Shown here piece after piece: positions 1-7,365 of a stretch of 64,000 nt of DNA. Positions within the stretch are counted from its first letter, which is position 1. Every line of letters starts with the position of its first letter. The stretch spans positions 124,001-188,000 of the forward strand of contig CAJTLV010000002.1 of the NCBI GenBank assembly GCA_910577435.1, in the 5' to 3' direction. This stretch comes from an uncultured Christensenella sp. (GTDB lineage Bacteria; Bacillota; Clostridia; Christensenellales; Pumilibacteraceae). A model generated the notes under the pieces. It did no database searches. It saw nothing but the letters and a program-made list of their open reading frames with translations, and had not been told where the DNA came from. The translations under genes were made by a program, and so were the position numbers.

Positions 1-1
1 G

Positions 2-1183
2 CTCATCGAACTGCAAATGCAGTTTCCGGATTTTCGGTGGCAACTGTTCGAAACGGAGATCCGTGCGGGCATTATAGATCGATCGCTGTATAACCTCGCG
101 TCCTGCCGCAAGTACGTGCGCGACAGGTATAAGCAGTGGATTAAAGCAGACGAAGATAAACAGATCCTATACGGTTATAACGGAGCGATGACGTATGACG
201 ACGGGCTGTGCCGGCGCGGGCTGTGGGAAGTATTGATGTCTTACGCTCAGTTATTTTACATATACACGGTAGCGTCGACGGTGATCGCGTCGAACTACTC
301 GATCCGCGACGACAGTAAGCTCATCGATATAGGCAATTTCCCGATGTGGGACAGTGACTTTATATCTCGGACCGCCGACGACGTCGACGAAAGCATATAC
401 AGTCACATACTCGATTTCGACGCGTGTCGGTCGGGCAAGAAGGTCAAGAAGAAGAATCCGCACTCGGGCAGTTTCGAGTTCGGCGTCGTCGCCATAACGG
501 AAGTGGGCAAAGAGCGCGGCAACAGGTTCGACACCGACGGGCTTAAAAAGGACGACGAGCGCGCAAACCGCGTAAACGACGGATTCAACCGCTGGCTCAA
601 AATGTGCCGACACTCGTCGACCGTCGAGTTCTTCCCGTACATCTCGGTGTATATGGACGACCAACGCCCCGAGAGTTTAGGAGCCGATGCGCGAGATCTG
701 TGCAATATAGTCTATATCGATCCCGACATCGACAGAGACAATGCGATCCCGTTTTATTGGGCGCGGGAATGGCTGTACAGACGATTGTATGAGCGGCTGG
801 CGTCGCTGTATACGGACCACCGCTTTCGGCGTAGCGATCGTACGCTTCGGTCGCATATAATCCATTCGCTCGCGGCGGCGCTGTACCGACGGCACTGTCG
901 GACGGATAACAAGTACGGCTACCGCAGATACACGCTCGGGCTCGAAGCGGGCACGCAGGACGGTCCGATCCGATCCCGACCGTATTACTTGGTACATAAG
1001 AAAATTCTCGCCAAACGTTACGACACGGCGTGCTTTGCGGACATATTCGCGCGGCAAGCGATGAAAACGTCGGGCGGTGTGGACAAGTACCCCGAATACA
1101 AAAAGGTCCGTGCAAGCGTGACGGAAATGCTCGAACAGCAGAGCTATTTCGTCGACGAGCTCATAAAAGGCGGAAGCGGATAA
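2..1183 (+). CDS. Unidentified mobile-element protein, 5' end outside window
   Basis: The reading frame is open to the left edge (codons begin at base 2), so the first ATG at 17 is probably internal and the gene starts outside the window. At least 393 residues are visible. The protein is rich in charged and aromatic residues, has no signal peptide or clear membrane segment, and ends about 550 bp before rep. No Walker A motif or catalytic motif is visible in this part. The central stretch around residues 95-135 (SIRDDSKLIDIGNF followed by SHILDFD) vaguely recalls C-terminal parts of DNA-translocation or Zot-like ATPases of small plasmids and phages. That is a memory-based guess, and the N-terminal part that would carry a P-loop is not in view. 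By position it is a gene of the integrated element. Confidence 0.6.
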   Translation, partial: LIELQMQFPDFRWQLFETEIRAGIIDRSLYNLASCRKYVRDRYKQWIKADEDKQILYGYNGAMTYDDGLCRRGLWEVLMSYAQLFYIYTVASTVIASNYSIRDDSKLIDIGNFPMWDSDFISRTADDVDESIYSHILDFDACRSGKKVKKKNPHSGSFEFGVVAITEVGKERGNRFDTDGLKKDDERANRVNDGFNRWLKMCRHSSTVEFFPYISVYMDDQRPESLGADARDLCNIVYIDPDIDRDNAIPFYWAREWLYRRLYERLASLYTDHRFRRSDRTLRSHIIHSLAAALYRRHCRTDNKYGYRRYTLGLEAGTQDGPIRSRPYYLVHKKILAKRYDTACFADIFARQAMKTSGGVDKYPEYKKVRASVTEMLEQQSYFVDELIKGGSG

Positions 1184-1576
1184 GCGCGGTCGCCCTGCCG
1201 GTCCTATGTCCGGCGCCGACGATCGGAGCGGACGGCCCGTGCGTCCTGCCGAAAAAAAGAAAAAAACTACGGCTTCGACAGGCGTTGCGAAGCAACATTC
1301 TTTTAATCAATGCGCGCCTTAGCGCGCCCCTTGCGTCGTGGCGGTTTCCGACACGACAGGCTTGCGGGTTGTGACCGATTTGTTCGTAACTCGAAGAGTT
1401 ATGACCAAATTGTGCGCAACCCTGCAAGCCCCCGAAAACGGCGGCAAAGCTGAACGAACGGCGCAGCCGTAAAGACGGGTGCGGCAGTACCCGCCGAGCG
1501 GGCAACGCCCGCGCTGACGCCCGCCGGCGCGGGAGCGCACCTGCGCCCCGCGCGGTGATCCCCCTACCCAACCCCA

Positions 1577-1608
1577 TACTCACGGTGCGCGACAGCGCAC
1601 CGTGAGTA
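1577..1608. repeat. Perfect 14-bp inverted repeat in origin region
   Basis: TACTCACGGTGCGC at 1577-1590 is followed by loop GACA and its exact reverse complement at 1595-1608. No T-tract follows on either strand, so a terminator is less likely than an origin or recognition hairpin. Confidence 0.85.
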
Positions 1609-1638
1609 CGACAACCCCCGTCCGACGGACGGTCTGTA

Positions 1639-1685
1639 AGGTTCTCTTTGCGGCGCATAAGCGCCGCAAAGAGAACCTCTTGATA
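1639..1685 (+). other. dso: Double-strand origin: 18-bp hairpin plus nick motif
   Basis: A perfect hairpin (17 bp plus one flanking A-T pair, loop ATAA at 1657-1660) spans 1639-1678. It is immediately followed by TCTTGATA at 1678-1685. In the pC194/pUB110 family of rolling-circle plasmids, Rep nicks within TCTTG^ATA beside a hairpin. By that rule the nick here would fall after base 1682, 45 bp before the rep start codon. The hairpin and motif are seen directly; the function is inferred from the family and from the adjacent Rep_1-type gene. Confidence 0.75.
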
Positions 1686-1729
1686 TATTAGAATTAACTT
1701 CCCATACGAATTACAGCAAGGAGTTTACG

Positions 1730-2992
1730 ATGAGTTTTGATGACTTCAAAAAAAGTGCTCGAAGAGTGGCTCGGAATGCCAACGGACGCGATCAAATAAG
1801 AAAAATCGAAAAATACGAAGAACGTGCACGAATGGATCGTGCGGCTAAAAGCAAGGCGGACCGTGCGGCGGTTGCCGATCCGTATCTCGAAATTCCGAAT
1901 TCAGTCAAGCTCGATGAAAAGTACATTGACGGCGTAGCGAACAACAGGCGTTTCAACGAGCAATACAGCGATTATTACACTCGAATGGCGAACGACTTTA
2001 ATCTTCCAAAGCTACACATAGTAGCGGCGCACGTACAGGATTGTCATCGATATTGGTTCGGCGATCATTACCGTTTACAGCGTGTGTTCGATGTCAAGCG
2101 CGTACATCTCTGTCACGATAAATTCTGCACTAACTGCCAGCGTCTGAAACAGGCGTCACGGCTCAAACGATTCACTCCGATACTCGAAGAATTAAGTAAC
2201 AATTACAATCTTTACCACACGGTATTTACTCTTCCGAACGTTTCGGGTTCGGAACTCGCTCGGGCGCTGGATATAATGCACGACGCTTTCAGAAAGATCA
2301 CTCGCTATTTGAGCGGCGACGCACCGATCAAAGGTTTAGACTTTTCCGAATGTGGATATGCCGGCGCTGTTCGATGTTTCGAGATCGTCGCGAACCCTAC
2401 CGATTACCACCCGCACATACATAGCTTGTTCGTGTTGAGCAAAGAATTCGAACTTGTAAAGACGATAGTCAATGATTATAGTTATAATTACGGTGTATAC
2501 AGCGGACGTAAGTTCTCGGAACTCGAAGTGCTGATACAAAAAATAATGTACTTGGTTTGGAATAATCAGAAAGTAACGCTTGAAAACATATCGGCAGTGC
2601 CGATCGGATACAGTTGCACTATGGATAAAGTCGAAGGCAATGAGTGGCACGAAGTATTCAAGTACGTGACGAAACTCACGAAGAACGGCGCTCCGGCACT
2701 GACTTACGAACAGTTCGTGACGCTGTATAATGCGTTGCACAAGCGTCGGGTAATGCAAGGTTACGGTATTCTTTTCAACGTCGCAAAAGACGATACTGTC
2801 GACGAAGCGGTTGCGGAAGAGTACGAAAAGATTCTTGCGAAGCTACGGCTTGTGGAACTCCCCGACAAAGAAGTTGACTATGTGCTTGACAGACTTGTTG
2901 CGGACATACACAGCGGCGCTGTGACGGTTATTTCGAAACGCAATATACAGCGCTATCTAAACGAACTCGCAAAGGAAGAAGATAGTAAATAA
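1730..2992 (+). CDS. rep: Rolling-circle replication initiator, Rep_1 (pC194/pUB110) family
   Basis: This 420-aa protein nicks the origin and primes rolling-circle replication. It has the family layout: a cysteine/histidine zinc-binding stretch at residues 126-136 (HLCHDKFCTNC), the strand motif FTLPN at 166-170, the HUH metal-binding motif HPHIH at 227-231, and a catalytic-tyrosine region EVFKYVTK at 308-315 with Tyr312 the likely nucleophile. The start is set by AAGGAG about 7 bases upstream of ATG 1730. The N-terminal 90 residues are basic and charged, longer than in the smallest plasmid Reps. A dso-like hairpin and nick motif lie directly upstream. Together with the integrase at 4735 this implies an element that can both integrate and replicate as a circle. 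Confidence 0.9.
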   Translation: MSFDDFKKSARRVARNANGRDQIRKIEKYEERARMDRAAKSKADRAAVADPYLEIPNSVKLDEKYIDGVANNRRFNEQYSDYYTRMANDFNLPKLHIVAAHVQDCHRYWFGDHYRLQRVFDVKRVHLCHDKFCTNCQRLKQASRLKRFTPILEELSNNYNLYHTVFTLPNVSGSELARALDIMHDAFRKITRYLSGDAPIKGLDFSECGYAGAVRCFEIVANPTDYHPHIHSLFVLSKEFELVKTIVNDYSYNYGVYSGRKFSELEVLIQKIMYLVWNNQKVTLENISAVPIGYSCTMDKVEGNEWHEVFKYVTKLTKNGAPALTYEQFVTLYNALHKRRVMQGYGILFNVAKDDTVDEAVAEEYEKILAKLRLVELPDKEVDYVLDRLVADIHSGAVTVISKRNIQRYLNELAKEEDSK

Positions 2993-3010
2993 ACTGTGTG
3001 TTTCACAACT

Positions 3011-3229
3011 TTATTTATTTGTAAAGTTTTTGATTACTCCGCTTTGGATAAAGCATTTATTGTGATAGTCGTGTCCAGCTTGCACATCGGATAATAATAG
3101 TGGTTTTCCGCAGTACTTACATTTCGGCGGAAATCTCTTAAAGCAATCATCGCAAAGTTTTTGCTCAAAGTGTTTGGTCTCGAATTCTCCATTGTGTTTG
3201 TAGCAGTATTTTTTCATAGTTTGATCCAA
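3011..3229 (-). CDS. Small zinc-ribbon protein
   Basis: This 72-aa protein has paired cysteines (CYKH, CDDC, CKYCGKP and a later HNKC) suggesting one or two zinc-binding knuckles. It is the last gene of the AT-rich minus-strand operon that starts with the repressor at 4305, and it overlaps the preceding gene by 16 bp. It could start at residue 5 (MKKYCYKH). There is no signal peptide. The function is unknown; a nucleic-acid-binding or regulatory role is only a guess from the cysteine pattern. Confidence 0.7.
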   Translation of the reverse strand: MDQTMKKYCYKHNGEFETKHFEQKLCDDCFKRFPPKCKYCGKPLLLSDVQAGHDYHNKCFIQSGVIKNFTNK

Positions 3230-3666
3230 CCGTTTTTATTTGCTGTATCAAGAACTTCAATAAAAGAATCCGGATTAAAAATAAATTTGCAAGATGGGTA
3301 TGATGAACATCCGATAATTTCTTCGTGTTTTCTCTTGTTATAAGTTTTAATTAACGGTTTTTTGCATATAGGACAAATGAATTTTTGCATATGCTGTGCA
3401 AAAATTTTATAATGTTCTATAAAAAAATCAGTTTGATAAAATCGCTTCTCTTTTGAATGTGTTATATCCGCTGCTTGATCCATAAATTTTATGTGATTGC
3501 ATAGCTCTTCTCGTGCGCGTTTTAATGATTCTACTTTTGGTATTTCGCCCCATTGCATTAAGTTATATCTAAAATTTTCGTCTTGTATATGTTTATTATT
3601 TAGTAATTCTTCTTCTGTCATTGTGGAAGTAAGTATAACGGCATATTCGTGACGTGGAAATTTCAT
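3214..3666 (-). CDS. Protein with C-terminal topoisomerase-type C4 zinc finger
   Basis: This 150-aa protein has a helical N-terminal two thirds with no recognisable fold, then CPICKKPL near residue 95 and CSSYPSCKF near residue 120. That CxxC...CxxYPxC pattern is typical of the C4 zinc finger found at the end of bacterial topoisomerase I and in some nuclease-like proteins. It is AT-rich compared with rep and int, in the middle of the repressor operon. No nuclease motif is visible. A DNA-associated accessory function of the mobile element is plausible but unproven. Confidence 0.7.
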   Translation of the reverse strand: MKFPRHEYAVILTSTMTEEELLNNKHIQDENFRYNLMQWGEIPKVESLKRAREELCNHIKFMDQAADITHSKEKRFYQTDFFIEHYKIFAQHMQKFICPICKKPLIKTYNKRKHEEIIGCSSYPSCKFIFNPDSFIEVLDTANKNGWIKL

Positions 3667-3698
3667 TTCATTTTTTTCCTTTTTGAAAACCGTGAAGA

Positions 3699-4022
3699 TT
3701 AAAAATCTAAGTTATTATTATCGGTGCTATTGTCGTTGATTGTTTCACGTTCTATTATTTCAGGAAACATAATGTTAGAACATTCTTTGCAAAAACCTTT
3801 CATTTTTTCGTTATTGTATGTATCAAACAATTCTTTATCCTTTGTTTCTTTGCAAACTATACAAGTGTATTTTATATGATTTAACAAATCCCCTTTGTCT
3901 GCATCGGTTAAAAAAACTTCCGGTTGAATAATGTTCTTACTACAAAGATGTATTTTTAATTCAGTAATATCATTTTCTATTTCTCTTATTCTTTGCCATA
4001 AAGACATATATTCAAGTTCCAT
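3699..4022 (-). CDS. Hypothetical zinc-binding protein of repressor operon
   Basis: The 107-aa product starts at MELEYMSLW. An upstream ATG-like start at 4076 exists, but AAGGAG lies a few bases before the start at 4022. That start overlaps the end of the repressor gene by 11 bp, giving translational coupling. The N-terminal part is predicted coiled coil (IREIENDITELKIHL). The C-terminal half has CIVCKETK and CKEC, a treble-clef or HNH-like cysteine arrangement without visible HNH histidines. Low-GC composition matches its operon neighbours. Function unknown. Confidence 0.7.
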   Translation of the reverse strand: MELEYMSLWQRIREIENDITELKIHLCSKNIIQPEVFLTDADKGDLLNHIKYTCIVCKETKDKELFDTYNNEKMKGFCKECSNIMFPEIIERETINDNSTDNNNLDF

Positions 4023-4305
4023 TTTTTTTCTCCTTATGTTTAAGAATAGTGTTGTCGTGACGGTATTCAAACTCATATGAACTTTCTATACGGCTACCGT
4101 CGTCATTTTCAAGTCCTATGAGATAATCTGCAGATATATTAAATATTGCGCATATTCTTCGTATCATTTCTATGGATGGTTCACTACGACCTTTTTCCCA
4201 AGAAAAAATACTATCATCGGTAGTTTGTAGTTTATCAGCAAATTCCTTTTGTGTGAATTTTTTTTCTTTACGTAAATCTCTTAATCGTTGTTGAAATATA
4301 TCCAT
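4012..4305 (-). CDS. Cro/CI-type transcriptional repressor of the element
   Basis: This 97-aa protein has an N-terminal HTH_3 domain (residues about 5-60: RLRDLRKEKKFTQKEFADKL, then SIFSWEKGRSEPS as recognition region) and a short charged tail. There is no peptidase S24 domain, so SOS-type self-cleavage is not expected. It is divergent from the 4422 gene and the integrase, and the 116-bp gap between them carries three identical operators. The -10 box TATAAT (4312-4317) lies so close to the ATG at 4305 that the mRNA would start at or next to the start codon, as in lambda cI from PRM. One operator fills its promoter spacer, so autoregulation is likely. Confidence 0.9.
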   Translation of the reverse strand: MDIFQQRLRDLRKEKKFTQKEFADKLQTTDDSIFSWEKGRSEPSIEMIRRICAIFNISADYLIGLENDDGSRIESSYEFEYRHDNTILKHKEKKNGT

Positions 4306-4317
4306 ACAAAAATTATA

Positions 4318-4391
4318 CCGTAAATATTACGGAAAAGTCTTGACAACCGTAAATATTACGGTTATAATGTATTCACCCGTAAATATTACGG
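4318..4391. promoter_or_regulatory. Three identical operators CCGTAA-ATA-TTACGG
   Basis: The 15-bp sequence CCGTAAATATTACGG occurs at 4318-4332, 4347-4361 and 4377-4391. The arms are perfect 6-bp inverted repeats, and the start-to-start distances are 29 and 30 bp, close to three helical turns, so the sites face the same side of DNA. They are almost certainly binding sites of the HTH protein encoded at 4012-4305. The middle site fills the spacer of the rightward promoter, the left site that of the leftward promoter, and the right site covers the start region of the rightward transcript. Confidence 0.88.
4340..4368 (+). promoter_or_regulatory. Consensus sigma-A promoter for 4422 gene and integrase
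   Basis: TTGACA at 4340-4345 and TATAAT at 4363-4368 are separated by 17 bp, and a repressor operator occupies 15 of these 17 bases. This is a perfect consensus promoter that would be shut by repressor binding. Confidence 0.88.
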
Positions 4392-4421
4392 AAATATGTC
4401 GTACTTAAATAAAGGAGCCTT

Positions 4422-4745
4422 ATGACGACCGTAGAAGAACTTACCGTCGAAGTAGAAGATCTTAGGCAGAAGAATGAACGTTTGCAACGCATAAACGCCG
4501 TGCGACTGGCAAAGTTCGACTTGATTCGATCGGAGTTACAATATTACATTATGGGCAATTCGGAGAAAGACGAACTGATCGGGGAACTTCAAGCAAGAGC
4601 TATGCTGTTTATAGCAAAAGACATATACGATCGTGTGCTTAATTATTCAAAGCCCGGATTCAATAAAGACGGACAACCTATCATTATATTGGATCCAATA
4701 TTTTTTGAGAATATTAAGAGCAACTTTTTTCTAAGTGAACCTTGA
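4422..4745 (+). CDS. Small coiled-coil protein preceding integrase
   Basis: This 107-aa protein has AAGGAG a few bases upstream of the ATG. Residues 3-40 form a leucine/glutamate-rich coiled coil (VEELTVEVEDLRQKNERLQ), followed by a helical middle and a short hydrophobic C-terminus. It is the first gene of the operator-controlled rightward operon and overlaps the integrase start by 11 bp. By position it could be an excision or recombination-control factor, but it lacks a recognisable Xis-type helix-turn-helix. Function unknown. Confidence 0.75.
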   Translation: MTTVEELTVEVEDLRQKNERLQRINAVRLAKFDLIRSELQYYIMGNSEKDELIGELQARAMLFIAKDIYDRVLNYSKPGFNKDGQPIIILDPIFFENIKSNFFLSEP

Positions 4746-5640
4746 AAAGCTATTAGAGCGCATAGCGGACAGTTTGGAACGACTTGTCGAACGAATGGGC
4801 GTCGCTCAAACACCGGAATGCAGTTATCGCCTATTCGATTGGCTTGACGAGTGGTTCGCGACTTATCGTGCGCCGGTTCTCAAAGATCACGGTTACGATC
4901 TTCGGAATAACATCAATAAACACGTTAAGCCGAATATCGAGAACAAGCCGCTCGACGCTTACACCGCGCACGATATAGTCAAAGCGCTTGGATTGGTTAA
5001 GTCCAACCGTATGCGGCAAATTACCCGACAGATTTATGATCAGTCGTTTCGCGAAGCGGTACGCGCCGGATATATTGACCGTAATCCTGTCGACAACGTG
5101 GATAACGTCAAGCACACGTACATAAACGGTCACGCTATGACGGTCGACGAACAGACGGAGTTTATGCAAGTTATCGCCAACGACGATTACAATGCGCTTT
5201 TCCGGTTTTATCTGTTGACCGGCGCGCGCCCATCGGAGCCGCTGGGTGTTATGTGGCAAGACATAGGTGTAGATACAATTCGCATTCCCGGCACAAAGAC
5301 AAAATTATCCGATAGGGTTTTACCATTATCGCAAGAGCTGCGGGCATTGCTCGATACAATGCCCCATAACGGTGAACGGTTGTTCCCGTACTCGTATCAA
5401 ATGGTTCTCAAACATTTCAAAAGCAGTGTTCTTCCTAAGTTGGCGTTTAAGATTACACTGAAAGATCTGCGACATACATTCGCGACGCGGTGTGCAGAGT
5501 CGGGCGTCAATATGCGGACGTTGCAAAAGTGGATGGGACATAGTAAGCTCGAAACAACATCGACTTATTATACGCACATTTTATCTGAATTCGAGCGCTC
5601 CGAAATGGAACGGCTCAATGTACGCAAAATTACTACATAA
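4735..5640 (+). CDS. int: Tyrosine recombinase / integrase
   Basis: This 301-aa site-specific recombinase uses a GTG start inside the end of the previous gene. The N-terminal SAM-like core-binding domain (about 30-125) is followed by the catalytic domain: Arg165 in TGARPSE, a lysine in TKTKLSD (188/190), LKDLRHTFA with Arg246, His269 in MGHS, and Tyr278/279 in TSTYYTH. The first His of the usual HxxR box is Lys243 here, a tolerated variant in the family. The gene ends 85 bp from the 3' end of a tRNA-Ser gene, the usual arrangement for elements inserted in tRNA genes. It is expressed from the repressor-controlled promoter at 4340. Confidence 0.93.
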   Translation: MNLEKLLERIADSLERLVERMGVAQTPECSYRLFDWLDEWFATYRAPVLKDHGYDLRNNINKHVKPNIENKPLDAYTAHDIVKALGLVKSNRMRQITRQIYDQSFREAVRAGYIDRNPVDNVDNVKHTYINGHAMTVDEQTEFMQVIANDDYNALFRFYLLTGARPSEPLGVMWQDIGVDTIRIPGTKTKLSDRVLPLSQELRALLDTMPHNGERLFPYSYQMVLKHFKSSVLPKLAFKITLKDLRHTFATRCAESGVNMRTLQKWMGHSKLETTSTYYTHILSEFERSEMERLNVRKITT

Positions 5641-5690
5641 AGGCGTTTAGCGTGCATACAAACGGTTTACTCTCTTGTGTTTTTTGCACT

Positions 5691-5726
5691 AAAAAACCGC
5701 CATATACCACAATATATAGCGGTTTT
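5691..5726 (-). terminator. Terminator downstream of tRNA-Ser, bidirectional
   Basis: Arms AAAACCGCCATATA (5693-5706) and TATATAGCGGTTTT (5713-5726) pair with one mismatch. On the minus strand a T-run follows directly, so it ends tRNA-Ser transcription, and it may also stop integrase transcripts on the plus strand. It lies at the junction of element and tRNA. Confidence 0.75.
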
Positions 5727-5815
5727 GGCGGAGAGAGGGGGGTTCGAACCCCCGATACCTGTTACAGTATGCACGCTTTCCAAGCGTGTGCCTTCAGCCG
5801 CTCAGCCATCTCTCC
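5726..5815 (-). tRNA. tRNA-Ser(GGA)
   Basis: Read on the minus strand: acceptor GGAGAGA pairs with TCTCTCC, discriminator G, and an encoded CCA (5728-5726). The anticodon loop CTTGGAAAG gives anticodon GGA (codons UCC/UCU). There is a long variable arm of class II tRNA type, and T-arm GGGGG-TTCGAAC-CCCCC. The integrase gene faces its 3' end, so the tRNA 3' part is the probable attachment site of the element on the left. The gene itself is intact. Confidence 0.95.
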
Positions 5816-5906
5816 GTATCGCTCGGACATTGCCGAGCGCAGTATCTTTGGTTTTTCTTTTATGTTCTTCTCGGGGAATCTCCCTTTGTATACTTTTCGG
5901 TCGCGT

Positions 5907-6941
5907 TTACCATTTATTCTTTACATGCTCCGCGAATCCGATCTTATCCTCGATATCGATTATCGTTCCGTCGTCGAGCGTAGCTTTGCCGAAAAATTTA
6001 CCGAACACCTGATGCTGATCCGTCGCAAGAAACGCGACGCGCATTTTGTCCTGTCTGTCTATCATCGGGTAAAACGTCAGTTGCAGTCTGCCGTCTTCAT
6101 CCGATATTTTCCAAGACTTCAAATAATCGAGTTCGCCTCTCGTGAACGGGATTTCGAACTTCACATCGCCCAGCTTATTCGCCTTCCCGTCGCAGAATAT
6201 CACGTTCTCGGTCGCCGACGGCTTACCGAAGCCGTAGCCGAGATTGAGTCCGAACGTTTTCCCGTCGATGACCGTCGACAGGCTCGACCAATACCAAACG
6301 TTTTTGTACGGCCAAACGCCTCTGCCCCAATCAAGTCCGCCGACTCCTTGCGAAAACTCGTATTTTTCTTCGCCGACGGTGAACCAACCCGTTCCTTTCA
6401 GACAGTTGATCTTTGTGTTGTAATAAAAGCGCCGCGGCTTTTCAAACGGAGTAGCAACCGTAATGTTATCGCCGTCATACGGATCGAGTTCTATCTCGCA
6501 CGCGAAATCTTTCTTGCCGATAAACTTCGGGAACCGCGCACGGAGACACCTCTTGCCGTTCTCCGTTCCGAAATCGAGCCGAACTCCGCCTTTGTCGAAC
6601 TGGACAAACCCGTCGTCGCACGTAGCCGGAAAATTCAGCTTTCCAAGCGGCATAAACCCGATTTTACTCTTCGTCACATACCGCAGGTGCGTGAAGTCCA
6701 ACAGCGACACCGAGCCGAGCGACATATACGAATTGTCCGCTACCGTAAGCGCGACTGCGAATTTATCGTCGCAAAAGTAGTAGTAGTCCCACTCTTTTAT
6801 GCGCAGTTTTTTACCGCGTATAGCGTTCCGATCGTAATTTTTGACTTGGGAAAAAGCATACCCGCTCTCGACAAGCGCGCCGCTTGCGTCGAGCAGATCG
6901 CCGACCGACAGCACAGGTTGCGTAATTTCCCCGCCGCCCAT
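5907..6941 (-). CDS. DUF2804 family protein
   Basis: This 344-aa protein has the family signature LDWGRGVWPY followed by WYWSSLS, FGLNLGYGFG and ATENVIF in the second half. DUF2804 proteins have a beta-rich, lipocalin/hydroxyneurosporene-synthase-like fold and no established biochemical role. There is no signal peptide. It lies 3 bp downstream of rpsI on the same strand, so it is probably read through from the ribosomal protein promoter, although a functional link with ribosome synthesis is not evident. A 7-bp hairpin without a T-run (CGCTCGG/CCGAGCG, near 5820-5840) follows it before the tRNA. Confidence 0.85.
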   Translation of the reverse strand: MGGGEITQPVLSVGDLLDASGALVESGYAFSQVKNYDRNAIRGKKLRIKEWDYYYFCDDKFAVALTVADNSYMSLGSVSLLDFTHLRYVTKSKIGFMPLGKLNFPATCDDGFVQFDKGGVRLDFGTENGKRCLRARFPKFIGKKDFACEIELDPYDGDNITVATPFEKPRRFYYNTKINCLKGTGWFTVGEEKYEFSQGVGGLDWGRGVWPYKNVWYWSSLSTVIDGKTFGLNLGYGFGKPSATENVIFCDGKANKLGDVKFEIPFTRGELDYLKSWKISDEDGRLQLTFYPMIDRQDKMRVAFLATDQHQVFGKFFGKATLDDGTIIDIEDKIGFAEHVKNKW

Positions 6942-6944
6942 TCG

Positions 6945-7361
6945 TTAACGCTTGGAGAACTGAGGCGCTTTACGCGCTTTTTTGAGACCGTATTTTTTGC
7001 GCTCTTTCATTCTCGGATCGCGAGTAAGGAAACCCGCCTTTTTGAGCGCCGGACGGTATGTCGCATCGGCGTTGCAGAGCGCGCGCGAAATACCGTGACG
7101 GATAGCGCCCGCCTGACCGGTAAAGCCGCCGCCGCGAACGTTGACTATAACGTCGAACTTGCCGACGGTGTCGGTCTCGACGAACGGCTGGTTGACAATG
7201 AGTTTGAGCGTATCGAGAGCGAAATACTCGTCGATCGAACGCTTGTTGATAGTGATGGTGCCGGAGCCGCCGGGCAGGACGCGCACGCGCGCGACAGCCT
7301 TTTTACGCCGTCCCGTACCCCAATACTGAACTTTCTTTTTAGCGGAAGATTTAGCTGCCAT
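6945..7361 (-). CDS. rpsI: 30S ribosomal protein S9
   Basis: This 138-aa protein of the small subunit has a C-terminal tail ending KAPQFSKR that reaches the decoding-site tRNA. Family hallmarks visible are YWGTGRRKKAVARVRV at the start, GGGFTGQAGAIRHGISRAL in the middle and RDPRMKERKKYGLKKARKAPQFSKR at the end. A start at 7379 would overlap rplM; ATG 7361 (MAAKSSAKKK) with AGAGG upstream is preferred. It is cotranscribed with rplM, 4 bp upstream, as in nearly all bacteria. Confidence 0.98.
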   Translation of the reverse strand: MAAKSSAKKKVQYWGTGRRKKAVARVRVLPGGSGTITINKRSIDEYFALDTLKLIVNQPFVETDTVGKFDVIVNVRGGGFTGQAGAIRHGISRALCNADATYRPALKKAGFLTRDPRMKERKKYGLKKARKAPQFSKR

Positions 7362-7365
7362 AATA

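Larger units (their letters stand above)
1184..1729 (+). other. Hairpin-rich replication origin region upstream of rep
   Basis: This 546-bp gene-free, GC-rich stretch contains a dense series of inverted repeats. They include a short TAACTC/GAGTTA hairpin near 1387-1403 inside a larger imperfect repeat (CTTGC and GGTTG arms against CAACC and GCAAG, about 1351-1430), and two perfect long hairpins at 1577-1608 and 1639-1678. It ends with a pC194-like nick motif just before a rolling-circle rep gene. Taken together it looks like the double-strand origin, possibly with a single-strand origin or transfer origin, of the element. The sso/oriT parts are inference. I see no ORF here with coding character. 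Confidence 0.65.

Noticed and set aside
1..1700. Left attachment site (copy of the tRNA-Ser 3' end) near the left edge
   Set aside because: No sequence resembling the tRNA T-arm and acceptor was found there.
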